Positions 23,240-24,647 of a stretch of DNA of 24,647 nt are shown here, in pieces; within the stretch, counting starts at the first letter, position 1; the number at the start of each line of letters is the position of its first letter. A program made the translations under genes and the position numbers. This DNA comes from Methanobacteriota archaeon. Its GTDB lineage: Archaea > Thermoplasmatota > Poseidoniia > Poseidoniales > Thalassarchaeaceae. Below the pieces are notes generated by a model, which had not been told where the DNA came from, did not search any database, and saw nothing but the letters and a program-made list of their open reading frames with translations. The stretch lies in NCBI GenBank assembly GCA_002725475.1, contig PBPH01000004.1:2907-27553 (forward strand), written 5' to 3'.

Positions 23240-23247
23240 TTTATATG
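23240..23247 (+). promoter_or_regulatory. TATA-like element TTTATATG
   Basis: It lies about 20 bases before the ATG at 23263, slightly closer than the usual spacing for a leaderless start. T-rich sequence at about 23223-23233 just before it may terminate the CARDB-protein transcript. Confidence 0.4.
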
Positions 23248-23262
23248 TTTTGAGCGAACATA

Positions 23263-23385
23263 ATGACGGATAATCCCTTATTTTCGGATAATGGTTATAG
23301 GTGCCCCGTGTCTGAAAAGACTGCTTTCACAAGTCAGTTGCGTCTGGCGGGGGTGAGAGTGGGGGATGCGAAATGGGAACATTGA
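23263..23385 (+). CDS. Tiny open frame, 40 residues (possible small protein, frame-interrupted)
   Basis: The frame begins MTDNPLFSDNGYRCPVSEKT and ends GVRVGDAKWEH before TGA at 23383-23385. It has a TATA-like element upstream. At the end it overlaps a second frame (23373-23438). One extra T near 23382 would join the two into a single 58-residue frame reading ...AKWEHLKIRLETEEW... Whether it is translated is not known. It is in an intergenic gap of 240 bases, and no family is recognised. Confidence 0.35.
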   Translation: MTDNPLFSDNGYRCPVSEKTAFTSQLRLAGVRVGDAKWEH

Positions 23386-23438
23386 AAATAAGACTTGAAA
23401 CAGAAGAATGGATTTACGAAGAGTACGAAATAAACTGA
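23373..23438 (+). CDS. Tiny open frame, 21 residues, overlapping the previous one
   Basis: The frame encodes MGTLKIRLETEEWIYEEYEIN, acidic with an aromatic C-terminus, starting 13 bases before the previous frame's stop. GTGGGGG seven or eight bases upstream could be a ribosome site. It could be a separate peptide or the C-terminal end of a 58-residue protein split by a one-base change. Weak evidence by itself. Confidence 0.3.
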   Translation: MGTLKIRLETEEWIYEEYEIN

Positions 23439-23450
23439 ATATCGCTTATA

Positions 23451-24416
23451 TTACCATCTTTTCGGATAGGTATCGGTTTGCATCAAGACTAAGTTTGGTC
23501 TTGCGACTTCACCACCATTCATGTTGGGAACGTCGCTACCATTTACACTCATAGTTGCCAAGCAGACAATTTCACCTTTTATTGTCATTATAGCCACTTC
23601 GTCTCCCCTGTTTACTTTGTTATTTATTCCAACAATACCAGGTCTTGCTAATGGAGCGCCATGAGCTAGGGCGGAAGCAGCGCCATCTTTGATTATAATT
23701 TTCGGAATTCCTTCTACTAGTTTTTCAACAGGCTGCAATATTTTCTTCATTGCTGCAGGCTCATCATGCTGTTTCCACAAATAAATAGCATCACTTAATT
23801 GATGCATTGTAATGGCATCATTTTCAGAAAAATAACCACTTTTGCTTCTTCTTAGTTCTAGGAGTTCTACTTCACCACCCAGTAGCAACCCCAGATCTCT
23901 AGTTAAGGTTCTAACATATGTCCCTGCCTCGCACTGAATTTCACAAAGTAATATTCTTTCATCTCGTTCTAATATATTGAATGATTTGATTGTTCGTTGT
24001 CTAACCTGGACCTTGACTGCTGATTCTTTAGGGGGTACGTTGTGTATCCTACCCTCTAGATTGGATATCGCATTTTTCAAATTGCCCTCTTTTATGTCAT
24101 TTGGGATTTTCATTACACAAATGTATTGTTTTTCTCCCTTTAATATTCTACCAGTTAATCTCGTAGCACAACCCGATAATAAAAGCAGCCCTCCATTTGC
24201 AAATGGGTCTAGAGTTCCACCATGGCCTAGTTTCTCAACCCCTAGCATTTCCCGAGCCCAAGCTGCTAATTGGTGGCTACTTGGTCCAGATGGTTTATCC
24301 AAAAGTATCCAACCACCCTCTAACAGTTGTTCTATTGAACGACTCTCTGGTGGGCAGCCATATTTTGGTTCTGAAATGGCATCTTTATCCAAGATTGTCC
24401 AATCCTCATCTTTCAT
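23451..24416 (-). CDS. Cbf5/TruB-type pseudouridine synthase with PUA domain
   Basis: Makes pseudouridine in tRNA position 55 and, with H/ACA guide RNPs, in rRNA. The archaeal N-terminus PPESRSIEQLLEGGWILLDKPSGPSSHQ-like leads to the catalytic Asp70 in GHGGTLDPFANGG (64-76), where Cbf5 usually has GHSGTLDP. CEAGTYVRTL follows, and a C-terminal PUA domain (about 235-310, AHGAPLARPGI ... GDEVAIM). At 321 residues it is normal for archaeal Cbf5. The ATG at 24416 starts two bases after the cmk stop, the usual archaeal neighbourhood. Cbf5 and TruB are hard to separate by eye; neighbourhood and PUA favour Cbf5. Confidence 0.9.
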   Translation of the reverse strand: MKDEDWTILDKDAISEPKYGCPPESRSIEQLLEGGWILLDKPSGPSSHQLAAWAREMLGVEKLGHGGTLDPFANGGLLLLSGCATRLTGRILKGEKQYICVMKIPNDIKEGNLKNAISNLEGRIHNVPPKESAVKVQVRQRTIKSFNILERDERILLCEIQCEAGTYVRTLTRDLGLLLGGEVELLELRRSKSGYFSENDAITMHQLSDAIYLWKQHDEPAAMKKILQPVEKLVEGIPKIIIKDGAASALAHGAPLARPGIVGINNKVNRGDEVAIMTIKGEIVCLATMSVNGSDVPNMNGGEVARPNLVLMQTDTYPKRW

Positions 24417-24418
24417 TA

Positions 24419-24647
24419 TTAAACACCCCTTTTGTTTAGTTCCTTTTCAACTATATCAGCCACTTCATTAGCATTTAGTGTGTCAGTTTCGATAATCATA
24501 TTGTAAGGTGTCATGTCTTCAAGTGATATTGCGTAAAGGTTGTTATATCTTTTCTGATCACTATCCATTCTTTCCCTAATTCTTGAAATAGCATCTTCAT
24601 GTGTCCCACCTTCTCTCATTACTACTCTATTTGCCCTTTCTTCGATG
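24419..24647 (-). CDS. cmk: CMP (cytidylate) kinase, C-terminal part (runs off right edge)
   Basis: Phosphorylates CMP/dCMP. The visible 75 residues (IEERANRVVMREGG to the stop) match the archaeal CMP-kinase end: E-RA-RV..REG, then a helix with RIRERMDSDQKRYNNLYAI and a closing strand/helix. The frame is open to the right edge; the N-terminal P-loop lies outside. An internal ATG at 24619 is not the start. cbf5 follows two bases after the stop, the conserved archaeal order. Confidence 0.88.
   Translation of the reverse strand, partial: IEERANRVVMREGGTHEDAISRIRERMDSDQKRYNNLYAISLEDMTPYNMIIETDTLNANEVADIVEKELNKRGV

Noticed and set aside
23977..24471. 164-codon open frame on the plus strand
   Set aside because: Antisense to the Cbf5/TruB gene and the end of cmk, both well supported.

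Overview
The window looks like a chromosomal segment from an uncultured marine archaeon, most likely Marine Group II / Candidatus Poseidoniales (Thermoplasmatota). This placement is inferred from gene content and A+T-rich codon use; no search was run. Clearly archaeal genes are RNA polymerase subunit L, elongation factor 1-beta with its zinc-ribbon partner, archaeal-type TruD, a Cbf5/TruB pseudouridine synthase next to CMP kinase, a DUF2240-like protein, an archaeosortase, and a tRNA-His with an encoded G-1. They sit among genes of bacterial flavour (GTP cyclohydrolase II, a DsbB-type quinone reductase, MMPL/RND exporters), a mixture typical of MGII. Genes are tightly packed on both strands, and some starts seem to be served by leaderless promoters. 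No rRNA, CRISPR array, insertion sequence or phage gene was seen.

Layout. 1-3128 (minus): a GT2 polyprenol-phosphate glycosyltransferase followed by an RND/MMPL exporter that is interrupted by an apparent one-base frameshift and runs off the left edge. 3238-3822 (minus): an unknown CxxC protein. 3941-8316: a sugar-nucleotide epimerase overlaps a membrane-anchored thioredoxin and a VKOR-like protein (plus). These face a DsbB homologue, a small unknown protein with a palindrome in its promoter, and a secreted membrane-anchored thioredoxin (minus). This is a compact extracytoplasmic thiol-oxidation island. 8367-9999: FtsJ/RlmE methyltransferase, a small Cys-rich protein, and the Zn-ribbon/aEF-1beta pair. 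10013-11713 (minus): rpoL-truD. 11779-14400: a second, intact RND exporter. 14411-15580 (minus): two back-to-back small genes (a possible HisA-related protein and DUF2240). 15720-18736: HEAT-repeat protein, small unknown, DEAD-box helicase with a DbpA-like tail. 18745-19683 (minus): archaeosortase. 19771-20638: TusA-like protein and RibA. 20655-20727 (minus): tRNA-His. 20823-23210: a large secreted CARDB-domain protein with a C-terminal membrane anchor. 23263-23438: two overlapping tiny frames. 23451-24647 (minus): Cbf5/TruB and the 3' end of cmk at the right edge.

Themes. Surface biology recurs: protein disulfide formation (two thioredoxins, VKOR, DsbB), glycosylation (GT2, epimerase), surface anchoring (archaeosortase, CARDB protein) and lipid or small-molecule export (two RND proteins). 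The rest is translation and RNA modification. The most notable points are the two independent disulfide-oxidase families side by side, the archaeosortase with no recognised sorting signal, the palindrome between TATA box and start codon at 7175-7194, and the two places where one base would join frames.
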